DNA of 64,000 nucleotides. Origin: Buxus sempervirens. Taxonomy: Eukaryota > Streptophyta > Magnoliopsida > Buxales > Buxaceae. The notes under the pieces were generated by a model. That model saw nothing but the letters and a program-made list of their open reading frames with translations. It did not search any database and was not told the origin of the DNA. Positions 63,906 to 64,000 of the stretch are shown here, piece after piece. The DNA is taken from assembly GCA_947561395.2 (NCBI GenBank), contig OX387185.1:44340602-44404601 (forward strand). Direction: 5' to 3'. The translations under genes and the position numbers were made by a program. How positions within the stretch are numbered: the stretch's first letter is position 1; the number at the start of each line of letters is the position of its first letter.

Positions 63906-64000
63906 GTTTATCTTTGTTTTATAAAGAAGTCTTTATTACTAGTTTCAAGAATATACTTTAGAGGTTTTTAATATTTAAGTTTGCTATTGTACTTTTGCAA
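63906..64000. other. Window end, AT-rich DNA
   Basis: Short AT-rich flank after LTR C; nothing recognised. Confidence 0.5.

Overview
The window looks like nuclear DNA of a non-grass flowering plant with a transposon-rich genome. Two host genes are well supported, plant-type SINE/LINE, LTR, Helitron, hAT, CACTA and PIF/Harbinger elements fill most of the rest, and promoters and introns have a plant look. I cannot name the species.

Layout. 1-8.3 kb: small DNA transposons (a Tourist-like MITE, a 2 kb PIF/Harbinger-type element carrying a broken PPR gene piece, a hAT element, a fold-back element) and L1 fragments. 8.3-9.3 kb: an intact single-exon BIG GRAIN 1-like gene (+). 9.8-10.2 kb: a CACTA MITE. 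12.2-12.7 kb: decayed L1 pieces. 13.26-14.20 kb: a three-exon R2R3-MYB gene (-) with a TATA box. 15.6-16.9 kb: two MITEs, the second carrying a tRNA-Ser-derived segment. 17.1-25.7 kb: a solo LTR with a 5-bp target duplication, split by a young Ty1/copia element (-). 26-32 kb: repeats, an L1 RT fragment, Helitron-like ends and a repeated promoter-like module. 32.6-40.8 kb: a 5'-truncated L1 bounded by a 14-bp target duplication; inside it sit a PIF/Harbinger element (itself split by a hAT MITE) and a 5.7 kb Helitron with captured enolase exons. 40.9-42.3 kb: another solo LTR. 45.8-49.7 kb: a 2.4 kb solo LTR and nested hAT MITEs. 50.4-57.8 kb: two Helitrons end to end, the first with vacuolar-sorting-receptor exons. 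58.6-63.9 kb: two more copies of the 2.4 kb solo LTR in opposite orientation.

Two signals stand out. First, the three 2.4 kb solo LTRs (45839-48286, 58574-61036, 61430-63900) carry arrays of 21-bp palindromes, mostly at an exact 28-bp step, near the TATA box and again about 0.8-0.9 kb downstream of it. The half-sites differ between copies while the dyad symmetry is kept. Second, at least ten places hold tiny insertions of about 13-32 bp, each an A/T homopolymer plus a few bases, flanked by direct repeats of 10-17 bp. Most end in the same TACC-A(n) motif as the long L1 at 32.6 kb, so they look like extreme 5'-truncated L1 insertions.

The two host genes show no functional link to each other. 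All coordinates were read by eye; similarity to named families comes from memory of those families, not from a search.
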